This document shows positions 32,257 to 42,749 of a stretch of 64,000 nucleotides of DNA, one piece after another (position 1 is the first letter of the stretch; each line of letters starts with the position of its first letter). The notes under the pieces are model-generated. The model was given only the letters and a program-made list of their open reading frames with translations. It was not told the DNA's origin and did no database searches. The position numbers and the translations under genes are program-made. The stretch lies in assembly GCF_003086295.3 (NCBI RefSeq), contig NC_092038.1:127561518-127625517 (forward strand), written 5' to 3'. Source of the DNA: Arachis hypogaea. Taxonomy: Eukaryota > Streptophyta > Magnoliopsida > Fabales > Fabaceae.

Positions 32257-33480
32257 ATGACCCTCATAATTAATTACCTCAAAACAGAAGCGCTTCCCAC
32301 AGATGAAAAGGAGGCAAAGAGGTTAAAAAGGGAGGCACAGTACTACACTATCATAAACAACATCCTATACAAAAGAGGGATCTCAACACCATTGTTAAAA
32401 TGCGTCCGGACATCCAATACAAAGGAAGTCTTGGAAGAAGTACACAGCGGCATTTGTGGCAACCATCTCGGAGCACAAGCTCTCACCAAAAAAGTACTCC
32501 GGGCAGGATTCTATTGGCCAACTCTACGAAAGGAAGCTACAGAATTTGTAAAGACATGTCCACCATGTCAAAAGCATGCCAACTTTCACATTGCCCCGCC
32601 AGAAAAACTCATTAGCATGACCTCACCCTGGCCATTTGCAAAATGGGGACTCAATCTTCTCGGACCCTTCCCACAGGGATCGGGACAAGTAAAATTCCTC
32701 ATAGTAGGAGTAGACTATTTCACGAAATGGATCAAGTCAGAACCCCTAGCCAATGCTACTGCTCAAAGAAGCCGAAAATTCCTATATAGGAACATCGTTA
32801 CAAGGTTTGGGGTCCCATACTCCATCACCACAGACAATGGCACCCAATTCACAAATGCAGGCTTCAGAAAGTTAGTGGCCGACTTGCATATAAAACAGCA
32901 GTTCACCTCCGTTGAACATCCCCAAGCCAATGGACAAGCCGAAGCGGCCAACAAAGTCATATTGGCCGGGTTGAAGCGTAGACTGCAAGAAGCAAAGGGA
33001 GCTTAGGCCGAGGAACTTCCACAAGTCCTATGGGCGTATCGGACGACCCCCCATTCCACCACGAACGAATCACCATTCCGACTAGCATACGGAGTGGAGG
33101 CAATGATTCCAATAGAGGTCGAAGAAGGATCTCCCCGAGTAGTCCACTACAATGAGCAAACAAATTCTCAACTCCAAAGAGAAGAGCTCGAACTACTTCC
33201 AGAAATCCAAGAAAAAGCTCGGATCAAAGAAGAGGCATTAAAGCGACAAATGGCTTCCAGGTATAATCAAAGGGTAGTGCCAAGAGATTTCGCAGAGAAC
33301 GATCTCATCTTAATCCGAAATGATATTGGAACAACTCGACCTGGAGAAGAAAAGCTGGCAGCTAATTGGAAAGGACCCTACCGAGTCACAGAAGTACTTG
33401 GGAAGGGCTACTACAGACTGTCCGAACTCGAGGAACGAGAACTCCCCAGATCATGGCACGCCTGTAACCTGAGAAGGTAA
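32257..33480 (+). pseudogene. Integrase, element E
   Basis: The N-terminal zinc-binding segment is visible (HSGICGNH ... CPPCQKH). The core follows with WGLNLLGPFPQ, where the first catalytic Asp is replaced by Asn, then Asp in ITTDNGTQF and Glu in ANGQAEAANK. A TAG at 33004-33006 replaces an expected Trp, then the frame continues with LPQVLWAYRTTPHSTTNE and a C-terminal domain (KLAANWKGPYRVTEVLG ... LPRSWHACNLRR) ending at the natural stop TAA 33478-33480. Confidence 0.93.
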
Positions 33481-35044
33481 TATAGTTAGATAAAGGTCTC
33501 ATCACAAGACGCACTCTTTTTCCTGAAAAGGTTTTTTAATGAGGCGTCAAGTTTGAGATTTAATCCGACTTAAGGGTGTAAAAAACTCCAGCCTGTATAT
33601 ATTTGCACTTTCTTTAAATAAAAAATACATTTCAGATACTCTACAAATGCTCAAGACGCATTAATCTGAAGCATTCATCGACCGATTATAAAGCAACAGA
33701 TCTAACAAGAAGTGAAGAACAGATTCACTATATGATCTTGATAGGAATAATCGACCGACAAAGGTGAAAACGCGATTCACCTAAAGGTCGATTAAACCAG
33801 GACAGAAACCACAATCTACAAATCGACAAAAGATGAACACAGAATAATGCAAGGAGTTATCGAAAGTGATCCCGAAAAAAGAACCTGACGAGGTCTTATG
33901 GATTGCTATATAATAACTTAAAAAAGATTGGCCGAATATTAAAAAATCGGGTCAAACCAGTCCAAGTTATCAGCAAATCTCTGGAAAGAGGTCTGGCCAA
34001 CCCTATTAAAGAGGAATTGCTATAACTTAGAAGAGATCAACCTAACAAAGTCGGTTTCCTACAAAACAAGTTGTAAAAGTAATCCCTGAAAGAGATCTAC
34101 CAAAGGTCCAAGAAAGAGGATTACAAAAACAACTTAGAAGAGATCGACCTAACGAAGTCGGTTTCCTACAAAACAAGTTGTAAAAGTAATCCCTGAAAGA
34201 GACCTACCAAAGGTCCAAGAAAGAGGATTACAAAAACAACTTAGAAGAGATCGACCTAACGAAGTCGGTTTCCTACAAAACAAGTTGTAAAAGTAATCCC
34301 TGAAAGAGACCTACCAAAGGTCCAAGAAAAAGGATTACAAAAACAACTTAGAAGAGATCGACCTAACGAAGTTGGTTTCCTACAAAACAAGTTGTAAAAG
34401 TAATCCCTGAAAGAGACCTACCAAAGGTCCAAGAAAGAGGATTACAAAAACAACTTAGAAAAGATCGACCTAACGAAGTCGGTTTCCTACAAAGATAAGT
34501 TGTAAAAATAATCCCTGAAAGAGACCTACCAAAGGTCCAAGAAAGAGGATTACAAAAACAACTTAGAAGATATCGACCTAACGAAGTCGGTCTCCTATAA
34601 AGATAAGTTATAAAAGTAATCCCTTAAAGAGACCTGGCAAAGGCCCAGAAAAAAGGATTACAAAAATAACTTAGAAGGGGACCAACATAAAAGAAATCGG
34701 TTATAAAGCGCTAAAATACAAAACAAAAACAAGGAAACCGAAAAACAAGTTGGATCACCCACAAGTCTCAACCTCAAAAGGATCCAAGCTATAAACAAAA
34801 AGTATAAAAGTGATCTAAAGAGGCCAAGCAGCGAGATTCCGACAGACACCCTGCTAGAGCACAATGGAAGCATAGTATGATAAAGCTTCAAAGAGGCCAC
34901 TGAAATCAACTTCAGAGAAACCATTTTGTTTTCAAAATAAGTTGCTAAGAAACTAGAGTATCAACAGTCAATAAAACATCATTCACAAAAACAAGTTCAA
35001 AAGCCCACAAATCAGGCTATTTACACAAATATTCAGAAAAAAGA
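33481..35044 (+). other. 3' untranslated region of E with 107-bp repeats
   Basis: No sense-strand ORF. It contains scattered gtgaaaacgcgattcac-type words at 33700-33860 and the tandem array at 34015-34690. The rest is A-rich. Confidence 0.7.
34015..34690 (+). repeat. 107-bp tandem repeat, element E
   Basis: About six copies, with the landmark cctaac of the gacctaacgaagtcgg word at 34042, 34149, 34256, 34363, 34470 and 34577 (approximate). Copies are nearly identical in the middle and more diverged at the edges. Confidence 0.92.
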
Positions 35045-36951
35045 TCAGCTAAGATCAGGAGCCTTCCCAGCAGCATCAGTACGGGGAGAAGGAGGGCAAG
35101 TCTGAAGGGGCACAGCATCTACGGTTCCATCATCCCGGTTCAGAATCTGGCAATCCGGATCAGATGTAACGGGAGGAACAGAGGAAGTCGACACCTTAAG
35201 AGAAGGCACTGGGGGAGGATCAGTCTCATCATCATCCTGGTCATCAGGGATAATTTTACCATCCTTCACGACATTGTTCAGGCTGATGAGAGTCAATCGG
35301 CATCAGGAGCAACAACCCGGAACTGCTCCATCAGGTTCTCGGAGGCAGCAGTTACGCTACCCACAAGGTGACCCTAAAGCTCACCATAATTAATCCGAGC
35401 AGTTTCCAAATCCTCCCGAAGATGCATCAATTCCCTATAAGTCGAGACATAGCTATCCTTATGTTTCAGTGTCATGTCCTCGGCCAGCTTCAAAGAAGCA
35501 GCCAAGGCAATAGAACTGGCCTTCTCACCCTCTAGCTCCTTCTCCACCTTCGCCAACTTCACCTCCAACTCCTTTTTCAGACCCTTGATTCGATCAAATT
35601 CTGACTTGGCCTCTTCCATGAAGGATTTTGTGGCATGAATCGGAATCCTCTGAACTGTTCGGAATATAGCCGCACCCATATGAGCCATCTTCACACTACT
35701 TTTGGTGATAAAATCCAGATGCTGAAGAAGAGAAATGTCGTCCATGGAAAGCCCACCATAGGGGGTAATTTGCTGGTCAACAAACTCGATAGCATCGAAA
35801 TCCGGGGCATCCAGGTTGAAGGGCTCGGATGTTTTTTGCTTCTTACTATGAGGGGCACCAGAAGCTGTAGCAGAAGATTGTGGAGGATCGACCAGACGAA
35901 CCCGAGGAGTAGGAATTGCTTTCCTTGGCCCGGGAGAACTAGGTACAGGAGGTTTAACTGGGACCTGTGACGATCCCTCACCGGCCACCTTGACCGAGAT
36001 GTTCAGAGCAGCAGTTGCCTTCTTTGCCCTTTTGAAGGCCTTCATGAAGTCACTATTCTTTGACATCTCTGCAAATACAAAACCAGCCACAACAAAGAAT
36101 TACAAATCCGATAAGAGGAAGAAAAAGGAAAACAAGTATGGAAACAAGTCAGACAAATACCCAAAACAGCCTGAACCAAGGACGGGTCATTCAAAAATCT
36201 TTGTATCAAGATGGGGTGGTTTTCCCCAAAGATCCTCAAGAACAACTACAAAAGCGCACTCGACATCATCAAGCATCTCCCAAGTATAGCGAGACACTCT
36301 TACATCCTTCTGCCACTCTAGAGGGAAAGAGGGCTCATCATTTTCATCAAGAAAAAAGGGGCGGGCCCCCTCAACAGCACGAACCTTAAAAAAGTAGTTC
36401 TTGAAGTCCTTAAAAGACTCGTCATACATAGCAAAAACCTTATGGCCCTGGGCAGACCTGAAGGAAACCCAGGAAGCTTTCTTTTTCGAAGAACCGCCAG
36501 GCTTGGTGGAAACAAACAAGTAAAGGAAAAGAGTTTGAGAGGGTGTTACATTTAATTCTCAGCAGAGAAGCTGAAAAATTTTAATAAAACCCCAAGAATT
36601 TGGGTGAAGCTGGGATGGAGCAATGTTACACGACCACAATAGGTCGGTCTCAAAAGTAGTAAAAGGAAAGGAAACATTCAACTGACTGAAGAAGTATTCA
36701 TAAGAATAAAAGAAGGGACGCTCTCCCTCAACAGAAGTCGGAAAGCAGACTCTCTCATCAGAATCAGGAGCAACAAGCTCGTAATCCTCCTCACGGGCAT
36801 TGTTACCACAAATCCTATGGTGCTTCCTCAGTTCTGTGCAAAACTCAGCATCCACAACAGAAACACACAACAAAATAAGGGAGTCCAGCCAATCGGACAT
36901 CCCCTCGGGAACTCTGGAAGACATCTCTACAATGTTATTGCGAGTAGACAT
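35045..36951 (-). pseudogene. Antisense ORF of element E (Transposase_28-like)
   Basis: It reads against the element. From ATG 36951 (MSTRNNIVEMSSRVPEGMSD) one frame runs through ETDLLWSCNIAPSQLHPNSW, passes a TGA near 36558 and continues into STKPGGSSKKKASWVSF. This resembles the 'putative gypsy type transposon' domain. Near 36150 GTATTTG could be a donor, with an acceptor (TTTGCAG) before MSKNSDFMKAFKRAKK; the downstream part is Pro-rich, then a coiled coil (LKKELEVKLAKVEKELEGEK). A final frame is 35296-35045. Extra antisense ORFs are known in Tat-lineage elements; their function is unknown. One frameshift near 36190 and the stop suggest decay. Confidence 0.75.
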
Positions 36952-37990
36952 GAGGCCAACTAATCCTACAAGTAAGAAAAGAAGATGGGGTTACTAAAAA
37001 CATCTCGGACAAGGGAGAAAACAACTCAATACGATACAAGCGAAACAAACAGAAAAGGAAAACCCCAAGACTCAAACCAAAAGTCTTGGGGCATCCTTTG
37101 GAGGCAATAATCAAGTAAGGTTTCTAGGAAAATCTACAGCTCCTACCCCAGCATCTCTCAAGCAAGAAAACCAGCATCTCTCAAGCAAGAAAAAGACTTC
37201 AAATAAAGCAAACATTTTCAGAAAGCATAAGCCATTACAGTCTACCAAGCAAAAAGTATTCCCGAACATCAAAGCACGCCAAGCAGAGACTATTAAAGAT
37301 GCAAACTTTTTTCAAGATCAGACAAAAGCAACCTTCAAATAAATGAGAAACAGACGTGGACAAGCGGTATCAAGAACAAAAACAACAAAAAAATATGCAA
37401 AGCCCTAAAGGCACCCAGTAAAAGCAAAAAGGACCATGTAGAAGATAGAGAAACTCTCAGAAAGCACAATGAAAACAGAAAGATCCAAACTTTTTTGGTA
37501 GGGAGGATCAAAATCAAAACCTCATCACAAATCCAAAATCAAAGGGAAAGCACGAAATGGGACCAACCTGGAGACGGAAGGAGCTTCGAAAAAAGTGCAG
37601 GAACGGAAGTTGCCCAGGAAACCGCCAAGCGACACTGCAAACGCCAGGAAGCAGAAGCACAAGCGAAAGACAGAAGAGAGAAGAGGAAAAAGTTGCGAAG
37701 AGGTTACAAGGAAAATAAAATGAGAGAAACCGTTTTCTGAGTTTTTAAAATCAAAAGCAAAGAGCCTAGGGGAAACGGGGCAATTAATGCTCAAATTAAA
37801 GAAGGTATTAAACCCTCACACGTTCCCAAAAAAGCGCCGATATAAAAGCGCGCGTCTTTTAGAGGAAACGTTCTACATTCAAAGCTGCTACAAAAAGAAT
37901 CAACAAAATGCTTGAGTTCGGCTTCACCAAAGAAGGACCAAAGTCAAGGACTCGGCCTCAAACAAGAAGACCGAGCTCAAGCAGGGGCAC
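36952..37990 (+). other. Region upstream of antisense ORF, element E
   Basis: No credible ORF on either strand. On the minus strand it would hold the promoter or leader of the antisense ORF. Its end carries the polypurine-like CAAGCAGGGGCAC (37978-37990) directly before the 3' LTR. Confidence 0.55.
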
Positions 37991-38534
37991 TGTTCATACC
38001 CTGGGTCGAGCTGTCCAACCCGGGATGTTCTACAGACAAAGCGACCGACCTCTTCAGGTCAGGACAACCCGACCTCTTCTCAAAGAGCTCGGCCTAGTCA
38101 CGGGAAAGCCCAAACAAAGGGCCCAAATAGAGGAACACGTCCCAAATCCAAAGGCAGCCCAAGCCCATAGAGATAAAGGCGGTTCCCTTAAAGATGACCT
38201 CACTTAAAGATAAGATAAAGATAAAGATAAGATAACTAACTTATCTTATCCACAGGAGGCCACATCTCACCATTATAAATACACTGGAGTACCCAGGTAT
38301 AACTCATACTCTGATTCTACTCAATACCTGCTTAATACCCTTGCTAACTTAAGCATCGGAGTCCCTTGCAGGTAACCCCCACCCTCCGGGAACGAAGGAT
38401 CAACACCATCACCAAGTCCAACAAGTCGGACACACCAGCTCCGGCCGCTATACACCTGCCGGATACGTCGGCTCCGACCAACACAGAAAATCTCTACCGG
38501 GATCGACCTACAGTTTCAGGTAACCCTCGGAACA
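37991..38534 (+). repeat. 3' LTR of element E
   Basis: 544 bp, TGTTCATACC ... CTCGGAACA, followed by the gtaac duplication. It has an intact TATAAAT at 38274-38280, about 30 bp downstream of the GATAAG array (38205-38250). Confidence 0.96.
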
Positions 38535-38539
38535 GTAAC
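38535..38539. repeat. Target-site duplication of E, right copy
   Basis: gtaac matches 27822-27826. The D integrase frame is continuous when the element and one copy are ignored. Confidence 0.95.
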
Positions 38540-38960
38540 CTTTCCCCAGTTCTTCTGAACAACTTGGTATGATCCTTTCCAGTTGGCTGCTAGCTTCTCT
38601 TCTCCTGACCGACCTATTCTGATGTCATTTTAGATTAGGATGAGATCGTCGTTGCTAGGTTACCTTCCGATTGTATCTTGAGGCCATTTGACGTTTTAAC
38701 ACCTCTTCCTTGGTCCGAGCTCTTTCTCAGATTTCTGGAAGTAGGTCGAGTTCTTTCTTTTGAAGTTGGGAGTTGGCCTCTTCACTGTTGTTGATCAGTC
38801 TGGGCGATCCTTCTTCGACCTCCACTGGGATCATTGCCTCCATTCTGTAAGCTAATCGAAAAGGTGATTCCTTTGTGGTGGAGTGTGGAGTTGTCTGATA
38901 TGCCCATAGGACTTGTTGGAGCTTTTCTGGTGGGGCTATGTTTTTGATGTAAAGATTTGA
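38540..38960 (-). pseudogene. Integrase of D lacking its catalytic core
   Basis: The minus-strand frame starts with a short piece of the pre-core segment (IAPPEKL), jumps directly to QVLWAYQTTPHSTTKESPF and goes on to EEKLAANWKGSYQVV before E. The D-D-E core present in E and F is missing, an internal deletion specific to D. Confidence 0.8.
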
Positions 38961-39640
38961 CTTTGTAGTTGGGTTTTTGCTTTGAAGAACTTTGGTTCAT
39001 TCTGCAAAAAGCTTGCGTCTTTGATCGTTTGTTATAAATTTTCTTTTGTCATTCGCCTTTGAGAAGAATGTGGGCTTTTAGGGTTTTGTTGCTGTTCCTG
39101 TTTCTTTTCATCGTTGCCTGACTCCTTTTGTATAAAAGTTCTAGCTTTTGTTTTGGCCTTTTGTCTGAGAGGTGTTCGGACTGTTTGGGTATAGATTGTC
39201 GGCTTCGCTTCTCTGTGTTCTTGCCCTGTTGTTGCCTCCAAAGGGTGCCCCTAGACTTTCGTGTGAGTCCTGGAGTTTCTGTTTACTGCTGTATCTGACA
39301 TCTGATGTTTTGCTATTATTGTCCGAGTAGTTTCTTTATTTGTCTGAGTTGTTTGGTAATAACCCCATGGTTGACCGATGTCTTCTTGTAAAAATATTGC
39401 TGAGATGTCAACTAAGATCCCGGACGGCATGTCTGATTGACTGGATTCCCTAGTTTTAATGCGTGTTACTGTGGTTGACCCTGAGTACTGTGTGCGACTT
39501 AGGAGGTTCCGTAGAATTTGTAGGGATAGGGATGAGGAGAAGAATTATGAGCTGGTGTCGCCAGACTTTGAGGAGAGGGTTTGTTTTCCTTCCTTGTTGT
39601 GGTCTTGTAATGTAGCTTGGATGAGGCTTCTATTATTGCC
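38961..39640 (-). other. Antisense-ORF-derived segment captured in D
   Basis: The plus strand here reads VDPEYCVRLRRFRRI ... YELVSPDFEERVCFP, which matches the antisense ORF of E (VVDAEFCTELRKHHRI ... YELVAPDSDERVCFP), plus its upstream region. It now lies between the RNase H and integrase remnants. F contains the same arrangement (51721-52100). Confidence 0.8.
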
Positions 39641-40620
39641 CACTGGTTTGGTGTTGGCTGATTTTGAAAGTGCATCAGCTCGGGCATTCTGCTCCCGAAG
39701 TATGTGTCGGACTTCATATTCCCTAAATTGTCTGAGCTGTTGGTACTAGCTGATTTTGAAAGTGCATCAGCTCGGGCATTCTGCTCCCGAGGTATATGTC
39801 GGACTTCATATTCCCCGAAATGTTTGAGCTGTTTTCTGTTTTTGTCTAGGGTCCCCCGAATTGTCCGAGCTGTTCTCTAGTTTTGTCCAGGTTCCTCCGA
39901 ATTACTCGAGGTATTTTTTCATGGTGGGATCCTCAGCTTGGTTGCTCCCTTCTACTTGTGAGGTGACTACTTGTGAATCACTGGACATGGTAAGCTCCTA
40001 CCTTCTTAGCTAGCCTTAAACCAGCGAGTAGTGCCTCGTATTCAACTTGGTCATTTAGCTTGATTTGGCTTCCCTGATCGCTTTATATAATTACACCTGC
40101 ACCACTCCCGGTTTTGTTTGAAGAGTCGTCCATGTAAAGTTTCCATTTTGTAGGATTTCTCGGGGTGTCAGTGTACTCTGTAATAAAGTCGGCCAGATAC
40201 TGTGATTTGATGGCTGTCTGAGCTTTATGTCGAAGATCAATTTCGGATAACTTGACTGCCCACTGTAGAATTATTCCTGCTAAGTCTGTTTTTTGTATGA
40301 TGCCTTCTATGGGCTGGTTGGTCTGAACTCTGATAGTGTGAGCTTGAAAGTATGGGTGGAGTCATCGGAGGTGAGTATGAGGGCATAGGCGAACTGCTCT
40401 ATCTCTTGATAGTTTAGTTCGGCCCCTTGTAGAGCCTTGATGATGAAGTAGACGGGTTGTTGCCCACTTTTGTCTTCTTTAACTAGTGATGAGGCTATTG
40501 CCAGACTTCCCACTACGAGGTATAATATGAGCTTTTCACTTTCCCTTGGTTGGGTAAGAATGGGTGGTTGCCCCAAGAATTTTCAAAATCTCGGAAGGCT
40601 TGTTTGCACCCTGTAGTCCT
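39641..40620 (-). pseudogene. RNase H region of D
   Basis: Frames on the minus strand show VKEDKSGQQPVYFIIKALQG and ELNYQEIEQFAYALI (first RNase H), then DDSSNKTGSGAGVII and VEYEALLAGLRLAKK (second). It is broken by stops and deletions. A duplication of about 95 bp repeats the ttttgaaagtgcatcagctc segment at 39662 and 39757. Confidence 0.8.
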
Positions 40621-40729
40621 ATTCAAACCTCTCTCCCTTCCTTAATATACCTCTTTGAGGTGTCCTTTGCTAGATGATTTAAAGATCCTTCCTCCTGCGA
40701 ATCCTCCATGAACATGTCTCTCAGGGGTG

Positions 40730-41185
40730 TGAGGTGGACGTTCAACTCGTTCGACCTCTTTGGTGTGAGACGTTCGACTTGTCCGACCTCTTTGGTGTGA
40801 GGTTGACCTTCAACTTGTCCGGCCACTTTAGTGTGAGATGGACCTTCAACTTTGTCTGACTTATTTGGTGTGAGGTGGACCTTCAACTCGTCCAACCTCT
40901 TTGGTGTGAGGTGGACCTTCAACTTGTCCGACCACTTTGGTGTAAGGTGGACCTTCAACTTTGTCCGACCTCTTTGGTGTGAGGTGGACCTTCAAATTTG
41001 TCCGACCTCTTTGGTGTGAGGTGGACCTTCAACGCGTCCGACCTCTTTGGTGTGAAGTGGACTTTCAACGCGTCCGACTTCTTTGATGTGAGGTAGACCT
41101 TCAACTCGTCCGACCTCTTTGGTGTGAGATGGACTTTCAACGCGTCCGACCTCTTTAGTGTGAGGTGGACCTTCATCCGTCCGAC
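40730..41185 (-). repeat. 36-bp tandem repeat, element D
   Basis: About twelve copies of a 36/37-bp unit that reads VEGPPHTKEVGR or LKVHLTPKRSDE on the sense strand depending on frame. It replaces the gag zinc knuckle, protease and RT present in E. The counterpart in F is 50350-50700. Confidence 0.92.
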
Positions 41186-42134
41186 CTTTTTTGTTTTTGA
41201 TTGGGCGAGTTGATGGGATCTTCTCAGTGTTGCATATTTATCAGTAGACATCCACAATAGACACCCGAAGGGGGGGTGTAATTATGGTATTTTCTAGGCT
41301 TCTCTCCATGTTAATCTTCTTTTTTCTTGAACTCTTTATCCTTATCCCGAGAGGAGTAGGAATGTTCGGTTTTTGAGATCTCTCCTAGTCGAGAGTTTTC
41401 CTCCATGTTGATGTACTTCTCTGCTCGTTCTTGTACCTCGTTTAGAGATGTTTGGGTGCTTCCTAGATATTGAGTGGCTAAAAGGTCCTTCTCGTAGACC
41501 ATTGATGAGGCCCCTGATAGTTGCTTCTGTTGGCAGACTTTGTATGCCCATACATGTTTTGTTGAATCTTTCCATGTTATTGCGAAGGCTCTCTCGATAT
41601 CCTTGCTTGATCCCTAATAGCCTCGGTACATGTTTGGCTTTGTCCTTCTGGATGGAGAATAACGGATTGCATCTGAGGCCTCCGTGAAATACATCCTGCT
41701 TCTGAAATTGCTAAGATGATGGCTTGGATCTGATGTGCCGTTGTACGGGGTCATGTTTTGAGCTTTTGAAGTCCTTTGGGACTTTTAACTTTCATGATCT
41801 CTTTGGTGAATGGATCTTGGTCCTTGCAGGAACTATCATCATGAGAGGATCGATTAGCTTTGGCCTTGAGATCGGCTTCGAGTTTTAGAAGTTTGTCCTC
41901 CAATTCTCGGCGTCGCTTTATCTCCCTTTGTAGGTCTTTCTCAGCCTCTCGTTGATGTAGGGATTCTTCTTCCAGTTGTTTTAAACGGTCTTGAAGTGCC
42001 TCCATGGCTCCCGCATTTGGAGAATCCTTTTCGTTGTTAAGTTGAGGAGTATCCTTTGGTGTAGTGTCCGCGTTTTTGTGCGGCGTTCTATCCTCTAGAT
42101 CTAAATCGTGGTCGTTGTCATGGTCGTCCGCCAT
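41186..42134 (-). pseudogene. Gag of element D, truncated
   Basis: The start is ATG 42134 (MADDHDNDHDLDLEDRTPHK). The coiled coil (LKQLEEESLHQREAEKDLQR) is intact, but the frame breaks near 41755 in the gag core and the segment equivalent to IRWFDNLPPKS of E is missing. It resumes with MERFNKTCMGIQSLPTEATI and YINMEENSRLGE. The zinc knuckle is lost to the 36-bp repeat. Confidence 0.85.
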
Positions 42135-42157
42135 GATGATGGGATGACTTCCAGGAT

Positions 42158-42175
42158 CCCCGGCAATGGCGCCAA
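42158..42175 (-). other. Primer binding site (tRNA-Asp type), element D
   Basis: The sense-strand TTGGCGCCATTGCCGGGG follows the 5' LTR directly, as in E. Confidence 0.85.
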
Positions 42176-42744
42176 TGTTCCGAGGGTTACCTAAAACTGT
42201 AGGTCGATCTCGGTCAAGATCTTCTGTGTTGGTCGGAGCTGACGTGTCCGGCAGGTGCGTAGCAGCCGGAGCTGGTGTGCCCGACTTGTGGAACTGAGAA
42301 TGCTGCTGATCCCTTGTCACCGAAGGGTGGGGGTACCTGCAAGGGACTCCGATGCTTAAGTTAGCAAGGGTATTAAATAGGTATTGAGTAGAATCAGAGT
42401 ATGAGTTATACCTAGGTGCTCTAGTGTATTTATAATAGTGAGGAGTGACCTCTCTGGAGATAACATAGTTATCTTATCTTATCTTATCTTATCTTTGAGT
42501 GAAGTCATCTTATCTTTAGGGGAACCGCCTTTATCTTTCTGGGTTTTGGCTGCCTTTAGATTGGGCTGTGTTCCTTCATTTTGAGCTTGCTTTGGGCTCC
42601 TTTGGCGATTTGGCCGAGCTCTTTGAGAAGAGGTCGGGCATTGCCCGAGCTCTTTGAGAAGAGGTCAGATAGTCTGACCTGAAGAGGTCGGTCGGCTTGT
42701 CGCTAAACATCCCGGGTCGGACTGCTTGACCCAGGGTATGAACA
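42176..42744 (-). repeat. 5' LTR of element D
   Basis: 569 bp with intact ends and TATAAATA (about 42428-42435, minus strand). It is longer than the 3' LTR by one GATAAGATAA and a ~31-bp direct duplication around gagctctttgagaagaggtc. Confidence 0.93.
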
Positions 42745-42749
42745 GATAC
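42745..42749. repeat. Target-site duplication of D, right copy
   Basis: gatac matches 24734-24738. Confidence 0.92.

Larger units (their letters stand above)
27827..38534 (+). mobile_element. Element E: Tat-type Ty3/gypsy, full-length, decayed
   Basis: A 10,708-bp element with two 544-bp LTRs, a PBS matching tRNA-Asp, gag, protease, RT, two RNase H domains and integrase in one polyprotein order, an ORF on the opposite strand and a polypurine tract before the 3' LTR. By eye I counted 13 substitutions between the LTRs (about 2.4%), which makes it younger than D (about 4%), in keeping with its position inside D. The dual RNase H and antisense ORF are features of the Tat lineage. At least eight in-frame stops and one frameshift disable it. 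Confidence 0.95.
24739..42744 (-). mobile_element. Element D: rearranged Tat-type gypsy, non-autonomous, holding E
   Basis: LTRs at 42176-42744 (5') and 24739-25267 (3') and a perfect gatac duplication define it. Along the sense strand: tRNA-Asp-type PBS, gag without its zinc knuckle, a 36-bp tandem repeat, RNase H region, a fragment derived from the antisense ORF, a core-less integrase (interrupted by E), and a repeat-rich 3' region. Protease and RT are absent. The same architecture recurs in F, so D is a copy of a non-autonomous family. By eye the LTRs differ by about 4% plus indels. Confidence 0.92.

Noticed and set aside
35635..36389. Plus-strand frames opposite the antisense ORF of E
   Set aside because: No recognisable domain; the minus-strand reading has the conserved family features.
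39459..39749. A 96-residue plus-strand frame in D taken as a gene
   Set aside because: It is a fragment of the antisense ORF known from E, fused by chance to sequence opposite the RNase H remnant.
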